A stretch of DNA of 64,000 bases from Prinsepia uniflora. Taxonomy: Eukaryota > Streptophyta > Magnoliopsida > Rosales > Rosaceae. A program made the position numbers and the translations under genes. The notes beneath the pieces were generated by a model that was not told the origin of the DNA, did no database searches, and was given only the letters and a program-made list of their open reading frames with translations. Below, piece by piece: positions 48,811-59,118 of this stretch; the first letter of the stretch is position 1; each line of letters starts with the position of its first letter. The stretch is from the NCBI GenBank assembly GCA_032719365.1, contig CM064876.1, positions 63,669,864 to 63,733,863 of the forward strand, read 5' to 3'.

Positions 48811-49300
48811 TTGGCCATAGGAGAAAAACGAAGAAGAAACGGGAAAACTCGAGAAGTGAAGGAGAAATGGAAGAAGAGGATAAAGAGAAGAGAAAGAGGA
48901 GAGTGGGAGGAAGAGACCCGAGAGAGAAGAAGAGTGGTTGGAGGCTTCTGAACCAAGAATCCATGGTGACCCAAGAAGGAAGTTTTGGGTTAGGAGTTGC
49001 TCGACCCAATTTTTTATTGGGAACTTGGGAAACAAGTTAAGAGACGTCGTCCCTGAGGTTGTACGATCCTAATGGGATGTTCAGTTGAGTGTTTGGGCAA
49101 TGGGACCGCCCAAAAAGCAAGCTGGAAAGCTAGCCGAGAGGACGTGATATTCCCGGAAATTACGAAAATGTGTGCAAAGCAGGAGTCGGTTATACGAACG
49201 GTGTGTGAGTGGATTTTCTTTTCCCTAAACTATTATGCTTGCATACTTACATGATTTAAATGTGTTTCCTATGTAATTTTTATGAGGTTTGGTTGATTGG
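48349..49300 (+). mobile_element. Partial LTR of a second Ty3-type family
   Basis: It begins TGTAACGACCCACAC at 48349 but otherwise differs from the 2.4-2.9 kb family. It has GTCAAAGGTTGAC repeats at 48420-48480 and a TTG microsatellite at 48762-48810, then a purine-rich stretch. The 'gtgtgagtggattttc...cttgcatac' segment near 49200 is typical of such LTRs. The 3' end is not identifiable. No internal domain follows. Confidence 0.5.
48762..48810 (+). repeat. (TTG)n microsatellite, about 16 units
   Basis: An uninterrupted TTG run lies inside the partial LTR. It produces poly-Leu, poly-Val/Cys, poly-Asn and poly-Gln frames on the two strands that are not genes. Confidence 0.95.
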
Positions 49301-50006
49301 AATTTTGTGTGAATTTCGGTGATTTTAAGAATAATTTATTAATATTTTATTATGCATTTTTCAAGGATTTACGTAAATTCCGTTTTGAATTTCGATTCGA
49401 ATATGGTTTTGTAGAATCAAGTGCCTACCAATCATAGTCAAATGCGAAATTTTGAATAAAATTTTTTAAGTACATTTTAGACGTACCAAAATGATAAAAT
49501 GTAACTCGTAAAAAATACATATATTATTGAAAATTATTAAAGTGGAGTTTAGTTAATGAACTACGAAATTATATAATTGTAAATTGTAAACACAAAGAAC
49601 ATGAATTACCGTAAAAGGCCTAATTTTGTGTATAATTAACGGGGATCTTTGACCTAGATGCATATATCATCTCATAACTCAAAAGCAAAACAATAAAACA
49701 TCGTCAATTCCTGTTATGTAAAAACATAAGATTTTGTGTCGTTTTAAGGTTGAAAAACTCTCAACAATTGACATATCATAGCCCACATGCAATCCAGAAG
49801 ACATAAATTAGGGAAGCCCTTGACATTTACAAAATTACACACTCACTCACTTTATTAATTAATCTCCTCCCCATGCAACGGAGAGACAATTGCCATCTAA
49901 TATCCATCTAACAAACTCATCCTTCCTTCCACACGTTGCTGCAAATCCAAAAAAAGTTCCATAATCTCTTCCCCTCAATTGCTCTTTTCCACCGTCTCAT
50001 TCATTC

Positions 50007-50055
<49 letters not shown>
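49301..50055 (+). promoter_or_regulatory. Upstream region and 5' leader of the PP2C exon
   Basis: AT-rich sequence becomes pyrimidine-rich from about 49860. The last 44 bases before the ATG are an almost pure CT microsatellite (50012-50054). I see no unambiguous TATA box. Transcription start is unknown. Confidence 0.4.
50012..50054 (+). repeat. (CT)n microsatellite abutting the start codon
   Basis: About 21 CT units end one base before the PP2C ATG (50056). Its position puts it in the 5' leader, where CT tracts are common in plants; a role in expression is possible but not shown. Confidence 0.95.
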
Positions 50056-50057
<2 letters not shown>

Positions 50058-50541
50058 GGCGTCATATTCATCAACCTCCACCCCCCACCACCACCAATAC
50101 CTCCCGAAACACAACACAATCACCACCACTGCGGCCACCGTTGACGAAGCCACTTCCACCAACCCAACAGCGACGGAGGATACTGATAGCACCACCACGA
50201 ACCACCAATCACCTAAAACCCTTGAAAGCCCTGTTCCTGATAGGATCCAAACCTCGGAGGATTCCAGTTCGTCCACTGACAGCAGCAACAATGCCGACAA
50301 CAATGGTGGTGATGGAGGGGTTATTGTTTGTGTGGGGAGGAGCAATAGGAGTGTGACGTGGGGTTTTTGTGTGGCACAAGGGAGACGAAAATACATGGAA
50401 GATTTTGTGGCGGTGGTTCCAGGGTTTCTGCATCTTAAATGCCACCAAGTTGGTGGTTGCCGAGCACCTCACTGCAATTATGCGGCTGAGGAGTCTCCAC
50501 TTCACTACTTCGGCTTGTTTGATGGCCATGGTGGCTCTCAG
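50056..50541 (+). CDS. First exon of a PP2C-type protein phosphatase; remaining exons not found
   Basis: The ATG follows the CT tract and the exon ends ...GGSQ at CAG before GTAACAT, giving 162 residues in phase 0. Residues 1-95 are low-complexity Ser/Thr/Pro/His/Asn-rich. The catalytic fold begins at about 103: VTWGFCVAQGRRKYMEDFVA and HYFGLFDGHGGSQ, matching PP2C motifs GxRxxMED and FGVFDGHGG with the Mg/Mn-binding Asp. The spacing and GGSQ resemble clade A (ABI1-type) phosphatases, but the clade is tentative. Members dephosphorylate Ser/Thr, for example SnRK2 kinases in abscisic-acid signalling. The next coding exon should begin near VAxxC; I find none in the following 13 kb, which is full of repeats. 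It is either a gene with a very long intron or a 5' fragment, and I favour the fragment. Confidence 0.8.
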
Positions 50542-50938
50542 GTAACATATATATATATATATAATTTATTTCATTAACACCAATTATATATTCACTTCAA
50601 ATTCTTTAAACACAATAATTCTTTCATTTTTCAATCTGTTTTTCTTCTCTTTACAAAATTGCTTTCTTTTGTTCATTTTTCCATTTCATTTTCCGGAAAC
50701 AAAGCCTGGAAAAAAAAAATTCCTATTAATTTTCCTTTTTTTTTATTATCTGGTATTAATTTTCCTTCTTTTTGTTGGAAAAAAATAAATAAATAAATTT
50801 TCTTTATCTAATATATTTATCTAGTCAAGTTCGAGCAAACTTGGTGTTGACTCTGTAGACTCGTACAAAAACATTGCCAACGTAACATGAAACGTGGCGT
50901 TGGTTTGTGACACGTGTCCCCACCTAAAGTAAACTGAA
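50542..50938 (+). other. Start of intron or flank after the PP2C exon
   Basis: It opens with GTAACATATATATAT and is AT-rich with T and A runs. No second PP2C exon is visible. Confidence 0.5.
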
Positions 50939-52390
50939 GGGGAATAGATTGTCTCCGGATCTTGACAGATTTGGAGAGTCCGGAACTTTTAATTATGACC
51001 GTTAGATTTCATCCTACGATTAAGAATGAAATAAATTTTCTAACTTCTTCACGTCCGCAATCACGCACGTTTCTTTTTTTCTTCATTTTTTTTTATCTGC
51101 AGAGCGTGTGCACTTCATCATCTTCTTCCTCTTTTTTCTCAAAGTGCATATCGTCTGCATAATTGATTAGCCTGAGTTTGGACCTGCGTTTGCTCGCCCA
51201 TATCTCCTTCCTTTTCTTTTCCCAAAATGTTCTTCTTCACAATTGATTGAAGAATTGAAGAGTTTCTGGGGTGGTGACGACGATAACGACTCACTTTTTG
51301 GGGTCTTTATCACGATACGGGGCTGAGAAGGCAGAGAGGGAAAAACAGAGATGAATGAGACCCATTTGGGAGCGGTTGATTTGTAAATTACAATGAGGAG
51401 CTTTTGAATAGAGTCCAGGGAAACAGATCAGAAGGTTGAGGATAGAATGGTCTGCATGATGATTTGAGTGAGTGAGATTGTGAGGAAGAGAGATTGGGAT
51501 GGTGTGGTGAGCGCTGGATTTGCTGGTGCATACAGACGGACGTTCCATTAACGTGAAAGAAAAAAAAAGGTTTAAGCTAATTCAGATAATTTGATTTCAT
51601 CTACTGCCATATTATAAGGTCCGAACCATCCGGAACTTATCAGATCCGGAGAGGATCCTTTGGGAACAGATTGTCTCCGGATCTTGTTAGATGAGGAGTG
51701 TCTGGAACTTTCAATTATGATTATTAGATTTCATCCTACGGTCAAGAATGAAATAAATTTTCTAACTTCTTCATGTCCACAATCACGCGCGTTTCTCTTT
51801 TTTTTCATTTTTTTTTATCTGCAGAGCGTGTGCACTTCATCATCTTCTTCCTCTTTTTTCTCAAACTGCATAGCGTCTGCATAATTGATTGACCTGAGTT
51901 TGGACCTGCGTTTTCTCACCCATATCTCCTTCCTTTTCTTTTCTCAAAATTTTCTTCTTCATAATTGATTAAAGAATTGAAGAGTTTTTGGGGTGGTGAT
52001 GGCGACAACGACTCGCTTTTTGGAGTCTTTATCACGATGCGGGGTGGAGACGGCGGAGAAGGAAGAAGCGGAGATGAATGAGACCCATTTGGGAGCGGTC
52101 GATTTGGAAGTTACAATGGGGAGCTTTTGAATGGGGTCCAGGGAAACAGATCATAGGGTTGAAAATAGAATGGCCTACATGAAGATTTGAGCGAGTGAAA
52201 TTGTGAGGAAGAGAGACGGGATGGTGTGGCAAGCGTTGGACCTGTTGGTGCATACATACGCGCGTTCCAATTAACGTATAAGAAAAAAAATGTTTAAGCT
52301 AATTCGGACCGTTAGATTTCATATGGTGGCCACTATTATATGGTCTAAACCATTCAGAACTTATCGAATCCGAAGAGGAACCCTTCCCGA
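50939..52390. repeat. Two head-to-tail copies of a 0.7-kb element
   Basis: Unit 1 is about 50939-51661 and unit 2 about 51662-52390. Both start 'cagattgtctccggatctt' or close to it and share 'gttagatttcatcctacg', the T-rich and 'tcatcatcttcttcctc' blocks and 'gagacccatttgggagcgg'. The ends of each unit are imperfect inverted repeats around TCTCCGGATCT / AGATCCGGAGA. This suggests a non-autonomous inverted-repeat element inserted twice or duplicated. No protein is encoded. Confidence 0.65.
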
Positions 52391-52904
52391 ACTTTGGGAA
52401 GAAGAGAGTTTACATGCCTTTGTGAGCCCAACGGGCCCAGACCCTTCATTTGTGCTCTAGTTTGATAAACTAAATCTCTGAATTTAATAGTTAATCTATT
52501 TGATAGATAAATTAATTTATTCGATTAAAATAATTAATATAATACAATGTATCAAGTAAATTTTATATATTATGGGCTGATTTTTTCTTTTTCTACATGA
52601 TTAATATCGGAGACGATAGTGACTCTTTGGTAGGTTATAGTAATAAAAAATATTATAATTTAAGTGAACGAAAATATAAATATAGGAATTTTTAAATATA
52701 TATTTATTGAAAAATTAGGTCTAACATTGGTCCTTGTGGGAAGGCTGCATTACACGTATGCTTAAAAGGATAATAGGTGTGTCGCTTCCGCACATGCGGC
52801 ATAGCGTGTGGAGCCAATGTTTCGCGCAGTTGATATGTGGCAACTGTGCATAGCCCTCACTATTTGCCCATGAAGCTCCTGGATTTGTGGGCTTGTTGGC
52901 AAAA
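52391..52904. other. AT-rich sequence, nothing recognised
   Basis: No coding pattern, repeat partner or signal is seen. It contains several TTAATTTAT-like stretches only. Confidence 0.4.
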
Positions 52905-54095
52905 AGCTCGATTCGACTCGCCATAGGCTGTGAGCGGATCAAATCCGAAAGTTAGCGAGTTGAACTTAAGCTTGGTGTACTCAAACCCGATAGGCCCGAG
53001 TCCGATAAGGCTCGGTAATCTCATCCAAATTCGTCCGTAGAACCCGGCCCATAAGTCCGAATATAAAAATAATTATTAATTAGGAATTATTGTGTTTCCT
53101 TTATGTATGGTTTTTTCTTAATTTTTGTTTATGGTTTATGTGTGCTACTGGCCTACTGCTGAATATATGTTTTCTATGTAAATATAATCTTGCTTGTATT
53201 AAGGTTGTTCCGTGAGTAACAAAGTGAAGTAAGTTTCGCTTTTTCTATTATTTAAGATTTCATGATTATGATCCATTTTGGTATGAGGTGTCTTTTGCAT
53301 TCATGTGTTAAATTATCTTATAACTGTGGCTCTTTCTGTTTCAATCTTGGCTAGCCTAACACAATTGAAGCTTAGGCACAATTGACATTATTTTTTGCAT
53401 TGGGATATTAAAATTAGGAAAACAATACAACCATGCCTCATATTTTTGACATGATCGATATCACTGTTTTATTTCCTTGTATAGTAATCCTTGCACAATT
53501 ATATCCATTTACATAAAGAACATATAGTCATAATCAATTTTAGATGAACATATAACCACAATTTGCTTTAACACACAATTTGCTTTAGGTTGCGAGGAAC
53601 AAGAATTTGATGAAGATGTTGTAATAATTTTTTTTTTAAAAAAATGGATGTATGTAGTCACTGGATTTGTTTTAGGTTTAATAATAAGAATTTGCTTTAG
53701 GTTGCTCTAACATATAAACACTAGATAGATGTAGTGATGATGAGATTGTGGTGGTTGAGAGTGAAAGTAAATTAATTTGATGATAAAGCTATAATATTAT
53801 TTTTTCTTTCATACATTTTTTTTTTCTAACTCCAAAATTTGTTGAATAAGTTTTTTTTTTAAAATGTTGAACTAGTTATTTGTAAAAGCCCAATTGAGCC
53901 AGACTCAAATGGGCTTATTAGGCTTGACACGTAAAATCTGATAAAACCCGATCCTACAAAGTGTTTGACCTTTTATATTTATGACTAAGCTTGTTCGGCC
54001 CTGACTCAGTACTTTTGAAATTATCAAATAGGTCCGGTCCGATCCGACCTAAGCCCTAAAAGTTTGAATCGGGCTTGCCCGATTCAGCCCAATAA
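52905..54095 (-). mobile_element. 1.2-kb non-autonomous element, copy B (inverted)
   Basis: It is the reverse complement of the unit at 6455-7665 across both GC-rich ends and the middle, with the order preserved. Examples are 'gaggaacaagaatttgatga' near 53596 against the minus strand of 6930-6960, and the 'actagatagatgtagtgatg' block near 53719 against 6820-6840. It is non-coding. Confidence 0.55.
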
Positions 54096-55715
54096 TGAAG
54101 GCTAACTGCACTGCCAATTGTTCGTCAACATCAATTTTTTGCATACGTATCTTAAAAACGTGAGTCCATTGTGTCATGTGGACTGGGCTCGTGGGCTGGT
54201 GTGGCCATGTGATTTGGGCCTTTGATTCGCACGTATGCATAAAAGACAAAATAAGAAAAAAGGATTTGAGGAGTTTTATTTATTTTTATATTTAAAACAC
54301 TTGTAAAGCTTAAAAATAAAAGAAAGATCAAGGTTGAGGATAGAAAAAGAAAAAGAAATATAATGCTTTATGCTTTTCATTTATTTTTATTTTGATACAA
54401 TTCTAAAGCTTATAAATAAAAGAGAAATGAAAACTGAGGATTTCGATAATGGAAGAGCTATATGCACCATTGCAACTGAGTCCACTAATAGTATTCTGGT
54501 TGCCCTCGGGACTTTAGTTTTTGGTATTTTTATAGTATTTTTTTTTATTCTGAATTATGGACTTCCAAATAACTCACTTTATAATATTCAATTCGTCTAC
54601 TAATTAAAGGATTCGTCTGATTTGTTCTTATTGTAGTATGTGAATCTCATTAGTTCTTCAACCTAGGGCATAGAAGGCGACCTGATTTGATATCCACCTT
54701 AGTAGTAACTTGTATTACTAGTCTAATATTTAATAAAAAATTTCAAATTCAATTTTTGTAAAGTATAAAATGAAATAATGGATATTGTTTAAACATCTTT
54801 TGGCACTTTTTAATGTATTCAAAATACTCGTATAAAAAAATATGGAAATATTTCTCAATTTTAAGAATATTTGGATCATTTCTCATGATGCACCATTAAG
54901 GATATGAATATGACAATACGATACAATATGATATAATAATATGACAAGTCTTTAAAATTAAGATACAAAACAGTAAGTATACGAAAAATATATAAATGCA
55001 AGCACAAATAAATGCATGTAAAAAAACACACCAATTTAATAAGTTAAGAATCTTACTGTTATGTTGAAGATTTGTGAGTCTTAATGGGTTAGGAAACAAT
55101 GAATAAGTTACCATCATTAAAATGTAATTCCCAATATTTTCCAAAATTTGATATTAAAAAAAAAACAAAAATTTCTTCTAGTTATACCTCTGATCGTATT
55201 GTTAATGATATCTTAAACGGCTAAATATATAACCAATGTATTTGAGTTGAATTGAAAATGATATAATACGTGATGTATTTAATATTATATATTTAATATC
55301 GTATCAGATTTGGTTAATTTACATTTTTTAAGTAAAAAATTTAAAGTATATGTGTGTGAGAGATCATTTTAACCAAACAAAGAAAAAGAACATTTGGTTC
55401 AAAAATCAATTATTTGCAAAATCAAAAATATTAAAATCTCAACCAAAAATTCCAATCAATCATCATAGCATGTTGAATGTGAAAAAAAGGACAATTATGT
55501 TAACCACTTTCCATAATATAAAGAAAAAAGAAAATTAATTGTAATGTTGGCGAAAAGAACACTCCACCGTAATCCCAAAAGAGGAAAAAAGAAGAAAGAA
55601 AGAACGAGGCAAACTCGGGAGACTTCGGACGCTTTCTGAATTTTGTTTTCCTCTACTTATTTGGGTTTGCCAACTCAATCTCTCTCTTCTCGCTCCCCAT
55701 TTGGTGTTCGAGAAA
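54096..55715. other. AT-rich intergenic DNA; possible leader at the end
   Basis: Around 54290-54440 a short imperfect direct repeat occurs (AAAGCTTA-AAATAAAAGA). From about 55550 the composition shifts to a purine-rich then CT-rich stretch ('caatctctctcttctcgctcc'), as in a 5' leader of the possible exon that follows. No RNA gene is seen. Confidence 0.35.
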
Positions 55716-55811
55716 ATGGGAGTTAAACAAAGTTGGCTGAGCAACTCTAACAGGAAACGACAACGCCCAAAAACAATAGGTACTTGCTCTTGCACTTCTC
55801 CACCTAAGAAG
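55716..55811 (+). CDS. Possible first coding exon of an unidentified gene
   Basis: An ATG after a CT-rich leader opens 32 codons (MGVKQSWLSNSNRKRQRPKT and on to SPPKK), ending in phase 0 at AAG before GTATAAAC, a good plant donor. The product start is basic with a KRQRPK cluster that could be a nuclear signal. I do not recognise it, and no convincing second exon follows before the Copia element. It may be chance. Confidence 0.3.
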
Positions 55812-58060
55812 GTATAAACAAACTGAAATTACATATAAAGTATCTTCCTTTTCTGTATTGTTACTTACATTCGATAATTCCCATATGCGATAACTAGGTA
55901 TGATTGAATTTGAGCGTAAAGAGTCCACCTTTGACGACAGTTCTGTAAATTTGTGTGTTTTTCATGTGTCTCTGTTGTTTAATTTGATGTATGATAGGAT
56001 ATTTGTTTTTTTTTTTTGTTTCGTGTAAATATTTGATTAACTGATACACCTTTTTGGGTTTTTCTTTGATGCATGGCTTTTGCCACCAGTTCTTTAAATC
56101 TTTTGTTGCTTGCCTTCTTGATTGAAATTTCCATTTTTTACTAACTACATTGTACCCCACAACTTGGAGTTGGCACTTGCACTTAAGTGATTTCTGGCAC
56201 ATTCTGTTGTACAATAATCATTGGCTTGGATCGCCGATATTCCTTTGAAGGAGACTTTTGTCATGAAGGAAAACTCCCTATAGGGTGTTTTGGCTTGCTC
56301 ATTTCAAAGGGTTCTGTTCATGTACTCATTGCTACAATCTGTTCAAAGGTGGTTCAATGCAGGATTTCACTCAAAAGGAGATGCTAACTACAAAAGAGGA
56401 CTTAATCTTTGATTAGTAAACCTTTTGGGATGATGGATGTAGTCTCGCAGATGAGTTTTTCATTCTAAAAGGGAAACATTAGATTGATGGCAGTCATGGA
56501 ATTTATTAACAGTTTGTACTATTGGGAATTTGGTAATCCACGAACGTTGTTATGTGGGATATGAAAGAATTTTCTATATTAATCGCACTATACTATAAAC
56601 ATGAATGGTTTTGCAGTTGGCGATTTCAATAACGGTCAGGTACTCTAGTTTTTGTTTTTTGTTTTTTTCACTGTCACAATTCAAAAGGACTTGATGACTT
56701 AATTGGTCATGTAAGGTGTTGTTCACTTCTCAATGTCACTATATGTATCTCTCTCTTGGTCCCTCTGTTGTTTTTAAGTTGGTAGGAAAAAACATTGACA
56801 ATTGTTAGTGTTATACCAGACATCGTAGGTAATTTTCTATGACATCCTATTTCTGTATATTATACTGTGCTGACCTTTCCCCTGCTATTTTATGATATTT
56901 TATACGTTATGTTGAGAATAGAAGCCTGTATTTTTGTATTAACGTCGATGAAATTGAACTATCTTAGTAGAAATGTTTAAGTGCTGTATTGATTTGTAAA
57001 TTTCCTTTCAGATTGGCGAGATCATAGCTTCATAATCATGATGCTTAATACCCATATTTTTTATTTAAATGTTGTAACTGAATTATTATGTGTGGAACTA
57101 TTAGGCGATTTTGCAATGCTAAGGTTGGCCACTTATTTAAGTCTAGATAGAAAGAAGATATTTAGTGTCAAGAGAAAGGAAGGAAAGCCCCCAAATTAGA
57201 TAGATTCCAAAATAAATGAAGAGGAGTACGTATCAAGACATAATTATGATTTAGAAGCATGATTTCGACACTACAAGCGGAAATAAGTAACTTGCAAGTT
57301 TATGGGGATTCAAGTAAAAACAGTTCTAATGCCTATAATGGAACTACAATTCATTCAACAGTTTGAGGAATATCTAGGTCTTGGGGAAAAAAAAAGGGGC
57401 CTATTTTGTCCTCTTTATCAAAAATGCTTTTGTTCCTTTTACCACAATCTTATTTATGTCCTTCAAAGGAAAGATCCTGAAAGACATTTATACATTGAAA
57501 GGTTTTACTAGAAGGACTAGACTGTACAATCTCTCGGAACATTTGGGCTGTAACTGGCTTAATTTGTGAAGGTAGCGTCCAATTCTATGTTTGGCCTTAT
57601 TTCAGGAAAGATGTCATTTGGCCGTAGGTTGTCCGAAGAGGATCTTTTTCTGGTTTTTTTTTTTTTTTTTTTAATTCTTAGTGACTATGCTATTGGAGAA
57701 CTACGAAAGGAGTATATACAAGCTCCACAGAAGTTTTTAAGAATTGGGTGATTCAAATCAACAATTCTGCTTCCAGTTCGAATTCTTGCCATAAAAGAAG
57801 GATGATGGGAAACCTGACTCAAAAGAACAAGTTTCTGTAGCTTCTTTTTGGCGTATTTGAAATCCCTATGGTGGGTCGTCCATTAGATGCAGATACTTTA
57901 TCAGATTTTCTTGTACTTTCCGTCTTCATAGAAATGTCAATAATTATAGAATAAAATTTCAAATTCTGGCTCTCAATAAATAGGTATGTGCATCTTTTAT
58001 TCATCTCAGTGTATAATGCAAATAATTCCAGTATTGGAAAGAACTAAGGTTGAATTTATA
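55812..58060. other. Intron-like or intergenic DNA
   Basis: T-rich with many short open frames of no recognisable content (for example 57302-57511). The pattern fits a long intron after the possible exon at 55716 or plain intergenic sequence. Confidence 0.35.
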
Positions 58061-58196
58061 GAATAAGATTGAGTTATATATAGTATGAAGTAGATTAATG
58101 AATGCTTATGCCATCATACTAGACTCACTCGTATTCTTACATGTGTGAGACGTTGCTATTTCCTTTCGTATTGTTTTTTGTATTTTTTTTTTTTCA
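58061..58196 (+). mobile_element. 3' part of a SINE, truncated
   Basis: The block 'aagattgagttatatatagt' through 'gtgtgagacgttgctatttcc' and a terminal T run matches the second half of the fuller SINE at 58222-58408. The tRNA-like head is missing. Confidence 0.55.
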
Positions 58197-58221
58197 GATC
58201 CAGGTTGCAATCATCTAACAA

Positions 58222-58408
58222 GAGCACAACGGTCTAGCAGTTTGGTGGTATTTTCTTCACTTTAAGTGAGAGATCTCGAGTTATGAATAAGATTGAGTTA
58301 TACATATGGTATGAAGTAGGGATTTATGGATGCTTACGCCATCGTACTGGACTCTCCCATATGCTTACGTGTGAGAGAGGGTTGCTATTCCTCTCATTTT
58401 TTTTTTTC
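58222..58408 (+). mobile_element. tRNA-derived SINE
   Basis: The head reads 'cggtctagcagtttggtgg', resembling an RNA polymerase III A box. About 35 bases later 'agatctcgagt' resembles a B box. The tail has 'gtgtgagagagggttgctattcctctc' and ends in a T run, the usual end of plant Au-type SINEs. Length is about 187 bp. Related tails lie at 58061-58196 and 63716-63862. Confidence 0.6.
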
Positions 58409-58804
58409 AAATCTTATTCGTTGGTAGAAGTGAGTTACTTATAGGCCAATCATTTATCTTCCAGCTTGTCGGATCCACTGGTCTTTGCAGAAAGTAAAGA
58501 CTTGGAGAGCCAATTTACTTAAAGACCAAGTTGCCATTATTTTCTTTTGAATATTTGGCCTGCTCTAGGCTCTTGTAGAATGAATACTTCTATAGGTGGC
58601 TTTATTTGTATAAATATATAAGTGGGCTGTATATGTAAGTGGGCCGTCCATTAGATTCTGCTAACTGTCAAGTGTCTCTGATTCATATTCGTCTTCTTAG
58701 AGATGTCCAATTATTACATAGTAAATTTGAAAATTTGGAAACTTATTCGTATTTATTACAGAATCAGGTTGCTTCTTTGACACATCTTGATTGTAGTTAG
58801 TAGT

Positions 58805-59063
58805 TGATAAAGATACCCGGGAATCCCAGGAGATTGAGGATCAATCTCCCTGATTCCCAGATCTCAGAAGTCAAAGGAATTCATTCAATTCCTTCCTAAA
58901 ACTGTCCTAGGATCTTTGTAGATACTTCCCTAGTTAGGTCCACGATTTCCTACCTAGTTTATAATTGTTTTCCTACTTAGACTTACCTAGGAACTGTATA
59001 AATAGGCCTCTCCTATTGTAAAGTATCATTCAGTTAATAAACAAGGAAATTCATACCACTTTA
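58805..59063 (+). mobile_element. 5' LTR of an intact Copia element
   Basis: It starts TGATAAAGATACCCGG and is 259 bp up to the primer-binding site. A TATA box (TATAAATA, 58997-59004) and AATAAA near 59037 are in place for transcription start and polyadenylation. By eye it is identical to 63426-63684. Its true last base could be 1-5 bases earlier. A possible 4-bp target duplication is TAGT (58801-58804 and 63683-63686). Confidence 0.95.
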
Positions 59064-59075
59064 TGGTATCAGAGC
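59064..59075 (+). promoter_or_regulatory. Primer-binding site for initiator Met tRNA
   Basis: TGGTATCAGAGC immediately follows the 5' LTR. It is the standard plant Copia primer-binding site, complementary to the 3' end of initiator methionine tRNA. The gag-pol start codon follows 43 bases later. Confidence 0.93.
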
Positions 59076-59118
59076 CGTAAAGCTCCACCGAGCAACCCTA
59101 GAAAGCAAACCCTAATCC

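Noticed and set aside
48713..49040. Overlapping open frames with poly-Val, poly-Leu, poly-Asn and poly-Gln tracts
   Set aside because: They are all products of the (TTG)n microsatellite inside an LTR, read in different frames.
49979..50396. Alternative frames over the PP2C exon, including Arg-Glu repeats on the minus strand
   Set aside because: They come from the CT microsatellite and are shadows of the real PP2C frame starting at 50056.
54370..54603. Small hydrophobic protein resembling an organelle membrane peptide
   Set aside because: I compared it in mind with small chloroplast proteins (psb/pet/psa) and found no match; the hydrophobicity follows from T-rich DNA.
57302..57569. Overlapping frames of 62-69 codons (MGIQVKTVL, MGKKKGAYF)
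   Set aside because: No known motif, no splice context and no repeat partner; they look like chance frames in intron-like DNA.
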